The position numbers were made by a program, and so were the translations under genes. The notes under the pieces are model-generated. The model made no database searches, was not told the origin of the DNA, and saw only the letters and a list, made by a program, of their open reading frames with translations. DNA of 20,477 nucleotides from positions 1 through 20,477 of the IMG/VR virus record IMGVR_UViG_3300022198_002427; one strand, given 5' to 3'. Shown piece after piece: positions 7,612 to 15,868 of this stretch (position 1 is the stretch's first letter; each line of letters opens with the position of its first letter). Origin of the DNA: a virus.

Positions 7612-7633
7612 CTTTTAGATAAATTTGGATTGC

Positions 7634-7638
7634 GAGGG
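7634..7638 (+). promoter_or_regulatory. Ribosome binding site of gp18
   Basis: GAGGG lies eight bases before the ATG at 7647. It is one of the few strong Shine-Dalgarno sequences here and fixes this ATG as the start. Confidence 0.7.
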
Positions 7639-7646
7639 AAGTTAAG

Positions 7647-9848
7647 ATGCCATTAAATTTAGCATCTCCTGGTATTGTAGTAAGGGAAATTGATTTAACA
7701 ACCGGAAGAACTGCTCCTGCACAAAATAGAACCGGAGCACTTGTAGCACCTTTCTCTCAGGGACCGGTCAACGTTCCAATTTTGATTGAAAATGAAAGTG
7801 ATCTTTTAAATACTTTTGGTCAACCATCTTCAACTAATAAGCAGTATGAATATTGGTTTACAGCATCTTCTTATCTCTCTTATGGAGGAAATTTAAGGGT
7901 CGTAAGAGCAAATGATACTAAGTTAAAAAATTCAGTAGCAGAAGGAACTGAAGTAAAAATTGATAGTTTAGATCATTATAATGATCTAGGATATGACGAA
8001 AATACTCTCTCAGGTAGATTTGTAGCAGCAAGAAATCCAGGAACCTGGGGAAATGATTTAAGAGTTTGTATTATTGACAATTTTGCCGATCAAATTTTAA
8101 CCGGAATTGATACATCAGCAAATAATATTGTAGTTGGGTATGGAGTTACTCAAGATCTGTCAGGTAAAGTATCTGCCGGTGTAGGAACAACTACAGTATT
8201 AGACGGATATTTAAAAGGTATCATAACTGGTATTGGAGCTTCCGTTGGATTAGGAACAAGTCAAATTTCCGTTAAAGTTCTTTCAAAGGTATCATCAGCA
8301 GGAACAGAAACTTCAGTAGAGTATCAAGAATCTAGCAATTATGCTTTCAAAGCAGATACTTTATATTTCTTAGATAACACAAAAGAAAATGGAGATTCAC
8401 CAACAGGATCTGCACAATCTGCTACATCAGCAATAGATTGGTTCAATTCTCAAAAAGTTGGTGTAACAAGTTCTTTAACTATTGATTGGAGTAGTGTTGC
8501 ACCAAGACCTGGAACATCATCTTTTGCCGCAGCAAGAGGATCTAAATTTGATGAAGTTCATATATTAGTTATTGATGCAAAAGGATCTGTTACAGGAAAT
8601 GCAGGAACAATTCTTGAAAAACATCTAAGTCTTTCAAAAGCAAAGGATGCAGAGTTTTCAGCTGGTTCGCCATCTTATTGGAGAAAGTATCTTGCCAATA
8701 ATTCCGAATATATTTTCGGTTTAGGAGAACCATTGGGAGTTACTTCAACTAGTTCTGGTTTCTTATCAAATGAATATACATTAATCACTGACAATGCTTG
8801 GGATCAAAACGCCGAAGGAATTACTTTCAAATCTGCTGGAGCAAAGGATTACTCCTTAACAAACGGAAAAAATTATGGTGGACAGGTTGGATTTGGAACA
8901 ACATCACTTTCCCTTAAAGCAAATTTGAGTGGATTATCTGAAGGATATGATTTATTTGAAAATACTGATAATTTTACTGTAGATTTTCTTTTAATGGGAT
9001 CTGCATTTCATACAAAAGAAGACTGCCAAGCTTTGGCAAATAAAATAATTTCAGTTGCTGAGTTGAGACAAGATGCGATAGCATTTGTTTCTCCAAATAG
9101 AGGTTCTTTACTTAGTGATACTTCAGACGAAACTGCTGTAAATGTTTATTCTGCAGCAACAATTACAAATAATTTAATCGAATATTACTCACCAATTACT
9201 TCATCTTCTTATGGAGTATTTGATAGTGGATACAAATACATGTATGATAGATTTAATGATACATTTAGATATATTCCTCTAAATGGCGATATTGCAGGTC
9301 TTTGTGCTAGAACTGATATTAATTTGTTCCCTTGGTATTCTCCAGCAGGAACAGCAAAAGGTGCCATCTTAAATGCAGTTAAACTTGCATACAATCCAAC
9401 AAAATCTCAAAGAGATAAATTGTACTCTGCAAGAATAAATCCTGTAGTATTCTCTCCAGGAGCTGGTATTATTCTTTTCGGAGATAAGACTGGATTAGCA
9501 AAAGCATCTGCGTTTGATAGAATTAATGTTCGTCGTCTATTCATCTATCTTGAGGAGGCAATTTCTGCGGCAGCAAAAGATGCAATGTTTGAATTTAATG
9601 ATGAAATAACAAGAACCAATTTTGTAAATACTGTCGAACCATTCCTTCGTGATGTTCAATCAAATAGAGGAATCACTGATTATGTTGTTATTTGTGATGA
9701 AACAAATAACACTGCTGCTGTGATAGATAATAATGAATTCGTTGCTGACATTTTCATTAAGCCAGCAAGATCAATTAACTTCATTGGTCTGACCTTTGTT
9801 GCCACCAAGACTGGTGTTGATTTTGAAGAAGTAATCGGAAACTTTTAA
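7647..9848 (+). CDS. gp18: gp18 tail sheath protein
   Basis: The contractile sheath subunit, 733 residues against 659 in T4. Many copies surround the tube and contract to drive it through the envelope. The N terminus LASPGIVVREID followed by TGALVAPFSQGPVNVP and ESDLLNTFGQP matches the T4 start (LLSPGIELKE ... ALVGKFQWGP ... VDLVNTFGQP). The C-terminal domain ends with ADIFIKPARSINFIGLTFVA and TKTGVDFEEVIGNF, the conserved sheath core; VRRLFIYLEEAISAAAKDAM at about 630-650 and FEFND just after are also typical. Extra length lies in the middle, where Gly/Ser/Thr-rich stretches around residues 165-290 suggest expanded surface domains. Flanked by gp17 and gp19 as in T4. Confidence 0.96.
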   Translation: MPLNLASPGIVVREIDLTTGRTAPAQNRTGALVAPFSQGPVNVPILIENESDLLNTFGQPSSTNKQYEYWFTASSYLSYGGNLRVVRANDTKLKNSVAEGTEVKIDSLDHYNDLGYDENTLSGRFVAARNPGTWGNDLRVCIIDNFADQILTGIDTSANNIVVGYGVTQDLSGKVSAGVGTTTVLDGYLKGIITGIGASVGLGTSQISVKVLSKVSSAGTETSVEYQESSNYAFKADTLYFLDNTKENGDSPTGSAQSATSAIDWFNSQKVGVTSSLTIDWSSVAPRPGTSSFAAARGSKFDEVHILVIDAKGSVTGNAGTILEKHLSLSKAKDAEFSAGSPSYWRKYLANNSEYIFGLGEPLGVTSTSSGFLSNEYTLITDNAWDQNAEGITFKSAGAKDYSLTNGKNYGGQVGFGTTSLSLKANLSGLSEGYDLFENTDNFTVDFLLMGSAFHTKEDCQALANKIISVAELRQDAIAFVSPNRGSLLSDTSDETAVNVYSAATITNNLIEYYSPITSSSYGVFDSGYKYMYDRFNDTFRYIPLNGDIAGLCARTDINLFPWYSPAGTAKGAILNAVKLAYNPTKSQRDKLYSARINPVVFSPGAGIILFGDKTGLAKASAFDRINVRRLFIYLEEAISAAAKDAMFEFNDEITRTNFVNTVEPFLRDVQSNRGITDYVVICDETNNTAAVIDNNEFVADIFIKPARSINFIGLTFVATKTGVDFEEVIGNF

Positions 9849-9855
9849 TTAGAAT

Positions 9856-9860
9856 AGAGG
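9856..9860 (+). promoter_or_regulatory. Ribosome binding site of gp19
   Basis: AGAGG lies ten bases before the ATG at 9871. No late-promoter box is seen between gp18 and gp19, so gp19 is probably read from the gp18 transcript. Confidence 0.5.
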
Positions 9861-9870
9861 TTCTAAAACT

Positions 9871-10461
9871 ATGGCAACTAGAAACCAAGTCAATAATATT
9901 CCGCTAAGAAAAATTACTGATTTTAAAAGTAAATTAACTGGCGGTGGCACAAGATCTAACCTATTTGAAGTTGAACTTTCTTTCCCAACAGCAGTTGGTA
10001 TTGATGCAGTAACTTTAGATAAGACAAGATTTTTAACAAAATCTGCTGCTCTTCCAGCATCAAGTGTTGCTCCTATTGAAGTAGCTTTCAGAGGAAGAAC
10101 ATTAAAATTAGCTGGAGATCGCACCTTTGAAAGTTGGACTATCACTATCATTAATGATGTAGATTTTTCAATTCGCTCATCTTTTGAAAAATGGATGAAT
10201 TATATTAACCGTCTTTCTGATAATACTGGTTCAATTGATCCATCTACATATCAGGCAGATGCTTTTGTTCATCAATTAAATCGTGATGGATCTATCCTCA
10301 GATCATATCATTTCTATGACATTTTCCCAACAAATATTTCAACAATCAATCTCTCTTACGATAGCGAAGCAATAGAAGAATTTACTGTTGAAATGCAAAT
10401 TCACTGGTGGGAAGCAATTAAAGGAAGTTCTCCAGTTGCTGGTGGTGAAAACATTAACTAA
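9871..10461 (+). CDS. gp19: gp19 tail tube protein
   Basis: Forms the inner tube inside the sheath through which DNA passes. At 196 residues it is longer than T4 gp19 (163). The fold pattern is clear: SNLFEVELSFP, RFLTKSAALPASSVAPIEVA followed by FRGRTLKLAGDRTFESWTIT and IINDVDFSIRSSFEKWMNYI, then HQLNRDGSILRSYHFYDIFP followed by TNISTINLSYDSEAIEEFTV. The DIFPTNIS...I..FTVE block (149-173) is the conserved C-terminal beta-hairpin region of T4-type tubes. The same block recurs in the 16617 gene product, which is evidently a paralogue. The gene follows gp18 after 22 bases, as in T4. Confidence 0.95.
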   Translation: MATRNQVNNIPLRKITDFKSKLTGGGTRSNLFEVELSFPTAVGIDAVTLDKTRFLTKSAALPASSVAPIEVAFRGRTLKLAGDRTFESWTITIINDVDFSIRSSFEKWMNYINRLSDNTGSIDPSTYQADAFVHQLNRDGSILRSYHFYDIFPTNISTINLSYDSEAIEEFTVEMQIHWWEAIKGSSPVAGGENIN

Positions 10462-10464
10462 ATA
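10458..10464 (+). promoter_or_regulatory. Weak candidate late promoter for gp20 (CTAAATA)
   Basis: CTAAATA overlaps the gp19 stop codon and lies 28 bases before the gp20 start. It differs by one base from ATAAATA. The same variant occurs before the 15924 gene. Chance is a real alternative because TAA plus AT-rich spacer makes such strings easily. Confidence 0.3.
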
Positions 10465-10492
10465 GTCAATAACAACGAGTTAAATTTATAAA

Positions 10493-12136
10493 ATGGCGAA
10501 ACTTTTTGGTTTTTCGATTGATGATGAAAAAGAAAGGTCTAAATCTATAGTATCCCCCGTTCCTCCTGCAGATGAGGACGGGGTTGACTATTTTATTCAA
10601 TCAGGATTTTATGGTCAATATGTAGACATTGAAGGTGTTTATAGAACTGAACATGATTTAATTCGTCGTTATAGAGAGATGGCTCTTCATCCAGAATGTG
10701 ATGGAGCTATCGAAGATGTAATTAATGAAGCAATCGTAAGTGATCTTTACGATTCTCCAGTAGAAATAGAATTGAGTAATTTAAATGCTAGTGATAAATT
10801 AAAGCAAGTTATTCGAGAGGAATTTAGATCCATTAAAGAAATGATGGATTTTGATAGAAAATCTCACGAAATTTTTAGAAATTGGTATGTTGATGGTAGA
10901 GTATATTATTTAAAAGTCATTGATATTCAAAATCCGCAAGAAGGGATCAAAGAGCTCAGATATATTGATCCCATGAAAATGAAGCATGTTCGTCAAGAAG
11001 TTAAAAAAAATGAAGATAATAAAATCAACAATTTAACATCGTCTCAGGATCCAGCACTAATTTATTCTCAAATCGAAGAATATTTTATCTACACTCCAAC
11101 TCCAAATTATCCGATGGGATCTATTTCAGGATCATCCAAAGGAGCAATTAAAATTGCGAAAGATTCAATTACATATTGCACTTCAGGTTTAGTAGATAGA
11201 AATAAAGGATCAGTTCTTTCTTACCTTCATAAAGCAATCAAAGCACTCAATCAACTTCGCATGATTGAGGATTCACTTGTAATTTACAGACTTTCAAGAG
11301 CACCTGAGAGAAGAATTTTTTATATTGATGTTGGCAATCTCCCTAAAGTAAAAGCGGAACAATACCTTAAAGAGGTTATGTCTCGTTATAGAAACAAACT
11401 TGTTTACGATGCAAATACCGGAGAAGTTCGTGATGATCGTAAATTTATGAGTATGCTTGAAGATTTTTGGCTTCCTAGAAGAGAAGGTGGGAGAGGAACG
11501 GAAATTACTACTCTTCCAGGTGGTCAAAATCTTGGAGAACTTTCGGATATTGAATATTTTCAAAAGAAACTTTATAGAGCATTAGGAGTTCCAGAATCAA
11601 GAATTGCTGCAAATGATGGATTCAATCTCGGACGTTCTTCTGAAATTTTAAGAGATGAACTTAAGTTTTCCAAGTTTGTTGGTCGTCTGAGAAAGAGATT
11701 TGCTCAATTATTTAATGACATGTTGCGCACACAGTTGCTGCTAAAAAATATTGTTACTCCAGAAGATTGGGAAATTATGGAAGATCATATTCAATATGAC
11801 TTCCTATATGATAATCATTTTTCAGAACTTAAAGAAGCAGAATTGTTACAAAATCGTTTATCTTTACTTACAACAGTTGAGCCATATATTGGAAAATATT
11901 ATTCAACTGAATATGTTCGCAGAAGAATTTTGCGTCAAACAGATTCTGAAATTATTGATATTGATACGCAAATTGATATGGAAATTGAAATGGGTATTCT
12001 TCCAGATCCAAATGCCCCGACAGATGAATTTGGAAATCCTATTCCACAAAATCCAGAACAATCTCTTGGGAATATCCCAAAAGATCCTGATGTAAGTGGA
12101 ACTTCTACTCAAGCTCCAGAAATAAAAGGAACATAG
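10493..12136 (+). CDS. gp20: gp20 portal vertex protein
   Basis: At 547 residues it is close to T4 gp20 (524). The dodecameric portal sits at one capsid vertex, starts prohead assembly, is the channel for packaging by gp17, and later binds the neck. Recognised by TEHDLIRRYREMALHPECDG, AIEDVINEAIVSD, EIFRNWYVDGRVYYLKVID, IKELRYIDPMKMKHVRQE, KALNQLRMIEDSLVIYRLSR and APERRIFYIDVGNLPK, the last being the best conserved block and typical of marine T4-like portals. The tail after residue 500 is rich in Pro, Asn and Asp and is probably disordered (PDPNAPTDEFGNPIPQNPEQ). The gene starts 31 bases after gp19. Confidence 0.97.
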   Translation: MAKLFGFSIDDEKERSKSIVSPVPPADEDGVDYFIQSGFYGQYVDIEGVYRTEHDLIRRYREMALHPECDGAIEDVINEAIVSDLYDSPVEIELSNLNASDKLKQVIREEFRSIKEMMDFDRKSHEIFRNWYVDGRVYYLKVIDIQNPQEGIKELRYIDPMKMKHVRQEVKKNEDNKINNLTSSQDPALIYSQIEEYFIYTPTPNYPMGSISGSSKGAIKIAKDSITYCTSGLVDRNKGSVLSYLHKAIKALNQLRMIEDSLVIYRLSRAPERRIFYIDVGNLPKVKAEQYLKEVMSRYRNKLVYDANTGEVRDDRKFMSMLEDFWLPRREGGRGTEITTLPGGQNLGELSDIEYFQKKLYRALGVPESRIAANDGFNLGRSSEILRDELKFSKFVGRLRKRFAQLFNDMLRTQLLLKNIVTPEDWEIMEDHIQYDFLYDNHFSELKEAELLQNRLSLLTTVEPYIGKYYSTEYVRRRILRQTDSEIIDIDTQIDMEIEMGILPDPNAPTDEFGNPIPQNPEQSLGNIPKDPDVSGTSTQAPEIKGT

Positions 12137-12141
12137 AAAAA

Positions 12142-12149
12142 TATAAATA
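12142..12149 (+). promoter_or_regulatory. Late promoter for the prohead cassette (TATAAATA)
   Basis: A perfect 8-of-8 match to the T4 late box, in the short gap between gp20 and gp67 and 25 bases before the gp67 ATG. It should start a transcript for gp67, the 89-aa protein and gp21. Confidence 0.75.
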
Positions 12150-12174
12150 AGTTTATAGTTATAGCATAGTTCAC

Positions 12175-12336
12175 ATGGAAGATCTTGTCGATTTGATTGC
12201 AACTGATGGATCCGCATCAGATGTTTCGGATAAAATTAAAGAAATTTTATATAATAAAGCTTCTGAAAGAATAGATAATGCAAGACCTGAAATTGCAGCA
12301 ATGATGTTTGATAACACACCAGAGGAAGAAGAATAA
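12175..12336 (+). CDS. gp67: gp67-like prohead core protein (53 aa)
   Basis: A small frame starting MEDLVDLIATDGSASDVSDK and ending in FDNTPEEEE. T4 gp67 (80 aa) is a prohead core protein encoded between gp20 and gp68/gp21. It starts MEGLIEAIKSND and ends in a long Asp/Glu tail (from memory). The present protein has the same position, the same kind of N terminus (short helix, Met-Glu-x-Leu-Ile/Val), a second helix IKEILYNKASERIDNARPEI, and a short acidic tail. It is cut down in the acidic part. The stop TAA overlaps the next ATG by one base. A perfect late promoter precedes it. In T4 most of gp67 is degraded by gp21 during maturation; that would fit here. Confidence 0.8.
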   Translation: MEDLVDLIATDGSASDVSDKIKEILYNKASERIDNARPEIAAMMFDNTPEEEE

Positions 12337-12605
12337 TGGCAAGAACTTTAATTAAAGGAAATGAAGTAGTTGTTCCAACATCTGCTGGTATTGGAATTAG
12401 TTTTTCTGAAGCAACCGTAGTTAGACTTGTAAACACAAGTTCTGATCCAAGAGTAATTACAGTTCAAGAAACTGCTGGTGGAACAGGAATTGGTTCATTT
12501 ACCATGCTAGGTTCGACTACAGAATATTTGGAAAAAAATCCATCATATACAGTATTTGCAAGTGCTAGTGGAGTTCTTGGAGCAAAAGTAGGATTTACCG
12601 TATAA
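12336..12605 (+). CDS. Conserved small beta-type protein at the gp68 position (89 aa)
   Basis: This protein starts MARTLIKGNEVVVPTSAGIG and continues with SEATVVRLVNTSSDPRVITV, then IGSFTMLGSTTEYLEKNPSY and TVFASASGVLGAKVGFTV. The alternating hydrophobic pattern predicts an all-beta sandwich, quite unlike helical T4 gp68, although it lies where gp68 is in T4. Short proteins with the same layout (charged start, V-R-L-x-N, G-x-x-E-Y-L-x-K-x-P) are, from memory, common at this place in T4-like cyanophages. A small capsid decoration or core protein is possible; there is no direct evidence. Coupled to gp67 by a 1-base overlap and followed six bases later by gp21. Confidence 0.7.
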   Translation: MARTLIKGNEVVVPTSAGIGISFSEATVVRLVNTSSDPRVITVQETAGGTGIGSFTMLGSTTEYLEKNPSYTVFASASGVLGAKVGFTV

Positions 12606-12610
12606 AAAAA

Positions 12611-13261
12611 ATGAAATTAATCACGGAAGAAATTCAAAAAGTAGAATTTATCACAGAAGGAAAAGGTGCAGATCAAAAACACTATATTAAAGGTGTTTTT
12701 CTTCAATCCGAATGTGTAAATCGCAACGGAAGAATGTATCCTTTTCCAATCATGGAAAAGGAAGTTAAAAGATATAGCGATAACTTCATTAGTAAGGGTC
12801 GCGCTTTAGGAGAACTTGGTCATCCTGATGGCCCTACCATTAATTTGGATAGAGTTTCGCATAAAATTTGTGAGCTAAATCAAAATGGAAACAATTTCAT
12901 TGGTAAAGCTCAACTTCTAGAAACTCCAATGGGAAAGATTGCAAAATCTTTAATTAAAGAAGGAGTTACTTTAGGTGTTTCTTCTCGCGGTGTTGGATCA
13001 CTTAAAATGACCAATCAGGGTCATAAAATTGTTGGTGATGATTTCATGTTAGCAACTGCTGCTGATATCGTTGCCGATCCTTCTGCTCCTGATGCTTTTG
13101 TTCAGGGAATTATGGAAGGAAAAGAATGGGTGTGGGAAGGTGGAATTCTTCGTGAACAACTTGCAGAAAGAACCCAGAAGACTATAAACACTCTTGTTGA
13201 TCAAAAAAGACTTGAAGAGCATAAACTTGCTCTCTTTCAAAGATTTCTTCTAGATCTTTAA
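12611..13261 (+). CDS. gp21: gp21 prohead core protease
   Basis: The maturation protease of the capsid, 216 residues against 212 in T4, a serine protease of family U9/S77 with the herpesvirus assemblin fold. It cleaves scaffold, capsid and internal proteins at (L/I)-x-E sites and then itself. Visible motifs are SECVNRNGRMYPFPIMEKEV (33-52), the catalytic-His block LGELGHPDGPTINLDRVSHK (66-85, His71), the catalytic-Ser block TLGVSSRGVGSL (120-131, Ser124/125), and ADIVADPSAPDAFV (151-164). FITE|G at 13-17 fits the protease's own rule and may be a self-processing site. The gene has only an A-rich leader, so its translation may depend on coupling to the gene before. Confidence 0.96.
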   Translation: MKLITEEIQKVEFITEGKGADQKHYIKGVFLQSECVNRNGRMYPFPIMEKEVKRYSDNFISKGRALGELGHPDGPTINLDRVSHKICELNQNGNNFIGKAQLLETPMGKIAKSLIKEGVTLGVSSRGVGSLKMTNQGHKIVGDDFMLATAADIVADPSAPDAFVQGIMEGKEWVWEGGILREQLAERTQKTINTLVDQKRLEEHKLALFQRFLLDL

Positions 13262-13263
13262 TT

Positions 13264-13271
13264 TATAAATA
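13264..13271 (+). promoter_or_regulatory. Late promoter for gp22 (TATAAATA, overlapping second box)
   Basis: A perfect TATAAATA directly after the gp21 stop, overlapping a second ATAAATA at 13269-13275. It lies 32 bases before the gp22 start. The scaffold is needed in many copies, which fits a promoter of its own. Confidence 0.75.
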
Positions 13272-13303
13272 AATATAGATTAATACAATAAATCTAAAAG
13301 CAA

Positions 13304-14401
13304 ATGTCCGTTGGTAGTAATTTACAAGAAATGGAAAACGTAGTAACCAAAGGGGCAGCACCTGCCGAACCAATGCAATCCGGTAACGCTTCTGGAGTAG
13401 CAACTCCTGGGCAAGGATATGAAGATTTAGGTGGTCCTACTCCAGAAAATTATAGAGTCGATGATGACTCTGCACGTCTTAAAACACCTGATCAAACTAT
13501 TGCGCAGGTAAGAGATGTGGTTAATGCTAAAGCAATGGCTGCTGAGCCAATGCAAGGCGTTAGAGAAGAATCTGAAGAAGAGGATTTGATTGATGATGAA
13601 GAAGAAGTATTTGAAAGTTCGGAAGAAGAGTATGAAGAAGAAATTGAAGAGGATACAGAATTCCAAGAAGAAATTGATATTGAAGAAGATGTAAATGCTC
13701 TTTTAGAGGGCGAAGAACTTTCTGAAGAATTCCAAGAAAAAGCGAAAACAATTTTTGAAGCTGCCATTAGATCTAAAGTATCTGAAGTAAAAGAGCAACT
13801 TCAAAGTGCTTATGAGGAAACACTGGTAGAAGAAATCATTTCTATTAAAGAAAGTTTAACTGAGCGTGTTGACGCTTATTTAGAGTATGTTGCAGACGAG
13901 TGGATTAAAGAAAATGCACTTGCTGTTGAGCAAGGTCTTAAGACCGAAATGACTGAATCATTCCTTGTTGGAATGAAGAGTCTTTTTGAAGATCATTATG
14001 TAACTATCCCTGAAGAGAAATATGATGTAATCGAGAGCATGGTAGATAAACTTGATGAAATGGAAGGAAAACTCAACGAGCAAATTCAAAAGAATGTTGC
14101 TCTTAATCAGAGATTAGCAGAGTCGGTTGCTGATGTAATCTTTGCTGAAGTCGCTGAGGGTCTTGCACTTTCTCAGAAAGACAAACTCGCTTCTCTTGCC
14201 GAAAATGTTGAGTTTGATGGTGAAGACAACTATCGTGAGAAACTAGTAACTTTAAGGGAATCATATTTCCCATCCGATGCTGGTACTCAAAGAAACGTTG
14301 GTGAGAATCTATCTGAAGAAACTGACTACACAATTAATGAGTCAGTAAGTAGCACAATGGGTGCTTACCTTCAGACTCTCCACAGAGTTTCTAAAAAGTG
14401 A
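13304..14401 (+). CDS. gp22: gp22 prohead scaffold (major core) protein
   Basis: The inner scaffold on which gp23 assembles, 365 residues against 269 in T4. Recognition rests on position between gp21 and gp23, a strongly acidic centre (residues 88-135, long Glu/Asp runs), and a helical, coiled-coil-rich second half (ELSEEFQEKAKTIFEAAIRS, then KVSEVKEQLQSAYEETLVEE, LTERVDAYLEYVADEWIKEN). EEF-x-K-A-x-x-I-F-E-A is the conserved gp22 core and also contains I-F-E152|A153, a site fitting gp21. LLE135|G is another. The extra length is mainly the N-terminal 130 residues, which include a duplicated AEPMQ motif (21-25 and 80-84). The product should be cut to small peptides during maturation. Confidence 0.93.
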   Translation: MSVGSNLQEMENVVTKGAAPAEPMQSGNASGVATPGQGYEDLGGPTPENYRVDDDSARLKTPDQTIAQVRDVVNAKAMAAEPMQGVREESEEEDLIDDEEEVFESSEEEYEEEIEEDTEFQEEIDIEEDVNALLEGEELSEEFQEKAKTIFEAAIRSKVSEVKEQLQSAYEETLVEEIISIKESLTERVDAYLEYVADEWIKENALAVEQGLKTEMTESFLVGMKSLFEDHYVTIPEEKYDVIESMVDKLDEMEGKLNEQIQKNVALNQRLAESVADVIFAEVAEGLALSQKDKLASLAENVEFDGEDNYREKLVTLRESYFPSDAGTQRNVGENLSEETDYTINESVSSTMGAYLQTLHRVSKK

Positions 14402-14410
14402 TTTTTAAAT

Positions 14411-14418
14411 TATAAATC
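14411..14418 (+). promoter_or_regulatory. Late promoter for gp23 (TATAAATC)
   Basis: TATAAATC matches 7 of 8 positions of the late box and lies 27 bases before the gp23 start, in the 44-base gap after gp22. The major capsid gene is expected to have a strong late promoter. Confidence 0.65.
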
Positions 14419-14430
14419 AAACTAACTTTA

Positions 14431-14436
14431 ACGAGG
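14431..14436 (+). promoter_or_regulatory. Ribosome binding site of gp23
   Basis: ACGAGG, with GAGG close to the anti-SD complement, lies nine bases before the ATG at 14446 and marks that ATG as the start. Confidence 0.65.
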
Positions 14437-14445
14437 TAAAATTCA

Positions 14446-15846
14446 ATGCAAATGTTCAATGCCGAGCAATTGCAGGAGAAGTGGTCCCCACTCCTAGACT
14501 ACGAAGGTCTTGATCCTATCAAAGATTCTCATCGTAGAGCTGTAACTGCAATCCTGCTCGAAAACCAAGAAACACAAATTCGCGAAGCACAAGAGTTTCT
14601 TTACGAGGCACCAACCAACAGCACCGGATCCGGTTCTAATCCTGGTCTTGGTGGTGCTACTACTGGAGCTCTTCAAGGTTTCGATCCAGTTCTGATCTCC
14701 TTGATCAGACGTTCAATGCCTAACTTGATGGCATATGACATCTGTGGCGTTCAACCAATGAACGGTCCTACAGGTCTTATCTTTGCAATGCGTTCACGTT
14801 ATTCTAGTCAGAGTGGAGCAGAAAACTTCTACAACGAAGTCGATTCTGCATTCTCTGGTCAGGATTCAGGATTCAACGAAACTGATGGTTTCGTTGATGG
14901 TTCTGTTGGTCTTGGTACTACTGCTCAGGGTGGAAGCAACCCTTCAATCCTTAGCCCAACTGATCAATCCACTAACGCTGGTACTGGCGCTAACCAGTAT
15001 AACGTTGGTCAAGGTCTTCGCACCGATGCTGCTGAAGGTCTTGGAGAGTCTGAGCACTTCAACCAGATGGCTTTCTCGATCGAGAAAGTTACTGTTACTG
15101 CTAAGTCACGCGCACTGAAAGCAGAATATAGTCTTGAACTTGCTCAAGATCTGAAGGCAATTCACGGTCTGAACGCTGAAGCGGAACTCGCAAACATTCT
15201 CTCTACTGAGATTCTTGCTGAAATCAACCGCGAAGTTGTTCGTACCATTTATAAGTCTGCTGTTCCTGGTGCTCAAGCAAACGTTGCTACCGCAGGAACC
15301 TTCGACCTCGACGTTGACTCCAATGGTCGTTGGTCTGTTGAAAAGTTCAAGGGTCTAATCTTCCAAATCGAGCGCGATGCCAACGCTATCGCACAGCAAA
15401 CTCGTAGAGGAAAGGGCAACACCATCATTTGCTCTGCAGACGTTGCTTCTGCACTTGCAATGGCTGGTGTTCTCGATTACACTCCTGCACTTAATGCAAA
15501 TCTTCAGGTAGATGATACCGGCAATACTTTCGCTGGTGTTCTTCAGGGCAAGTTCCGCGTTTACATTGACCCATATTCTGCTAACGTTGCTGCTAACCAG
15601 TATTACGTCGTAGGATACAAGGGTTCTAACCCTTATGACGCAGGTCTCTTCTATTGCCCATACGTTCCTCTCCAAATGGTTCGCGCCGTTGGTGAGAACA
15701 CCTTCCAGCCTAAGATCGGCTTTAAGACCCGTTATGGCATGGTTGCAAATCCATTCGCCAAGGGCGCAACTCTCACCAATCCTGGTGTTATTTCCACCAA
15801 CTCTAACGTTTACTACAGACGCACCAAGGTTACCAACCTTATGTGA
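14446..15846 (+). CDS. gp23: gp23 major capsid protein
   Basis: The main shell protein, 466 residues against 521 in T4. The N terminus EQLQEKWSPLLDYEGLDPIK (7-26) matches the T4 AELLNKWKPLLEGEGLPEI region. Next comes a cleavage site EFLYE54|APTN, equivalent to T4 FLTE65|A, so the mature protein would start at Ala55. Further conserved blocks are LIRRSMPNLMAYDICGVQPM followed by NGPTGLIFAMRSRY, FSIEKVTVTAKSRALKAEYS, LELAQDLKAIHGLNAEAELA, and RRGKGNTIICSADVASALAM. The C-terminal part has YYVVGYKGSNPYDAGLFYCP and YVPLQMVRAVGENTFQPKIG. Codon use differs from most neighbours: many C-ending codons (AAC, TTC, ATC, CGT/CGC) in otherwise AT-rich DNA, as expected for a very highly expressed gene. No separate gp24 vertex gene is seen nearby. 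Confidence 0.98.
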   Translation: MQMFNAEQLQEKWSPLLDYEGLDPIKDSHRRAVTAILLENQETQIREAQEFLYEAPTNSTGSGSNPGLGGATTGALQGFDPVLISLIRRSMPNLMAYDICGVQPMNGPTGLIFAMRSRYSSQSGAENFYNEVDSAFSGQDSGFNETDGFVDGSVGLGTTAQGGSNPSILSPTDQSTNAGTGANQYNVGQGLRTDAAEGLGESEHFNQMAFSIEKVTVTAKSRALKAEYSLELAQDLKAIHGLNAEAELANILSTEILAEINREVVRTIYKSAVPGAQANVATAGTFDLDVDSNGRWSVEKFKGLIFQIERDANAIAQQTRRGKGNTIICSADVASALAMAGVLDYTPALNANLQVDDTGNTFAGVLQGKFRVYIDPYSANVAANQYYVVGYKGSNPYDAGLFYCPYVPLQMVRAVGENTFQPKIGFKTRYGMVANPFAKGATLTNPGVISTNSNVYYRRTKVTNLM

Positions 15847-15868
15847 TTTAGATAACAAAGAGTTTTTT

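Noticed and set aside
11751-12095. 114-aa plus-strand frame inside gp20
   Set aside because: It is a shifted frame of the portal gene and its Ile/Lys/Leu-rich product has no family pattern.
15355-15858. 167-aa open frame on the minus strand under gp23
   Set aside because: It lies wholly antisense to the certain capsid gene, crosses no promoter or ribosome site, and its composition follows from the gp23 codon pattern.
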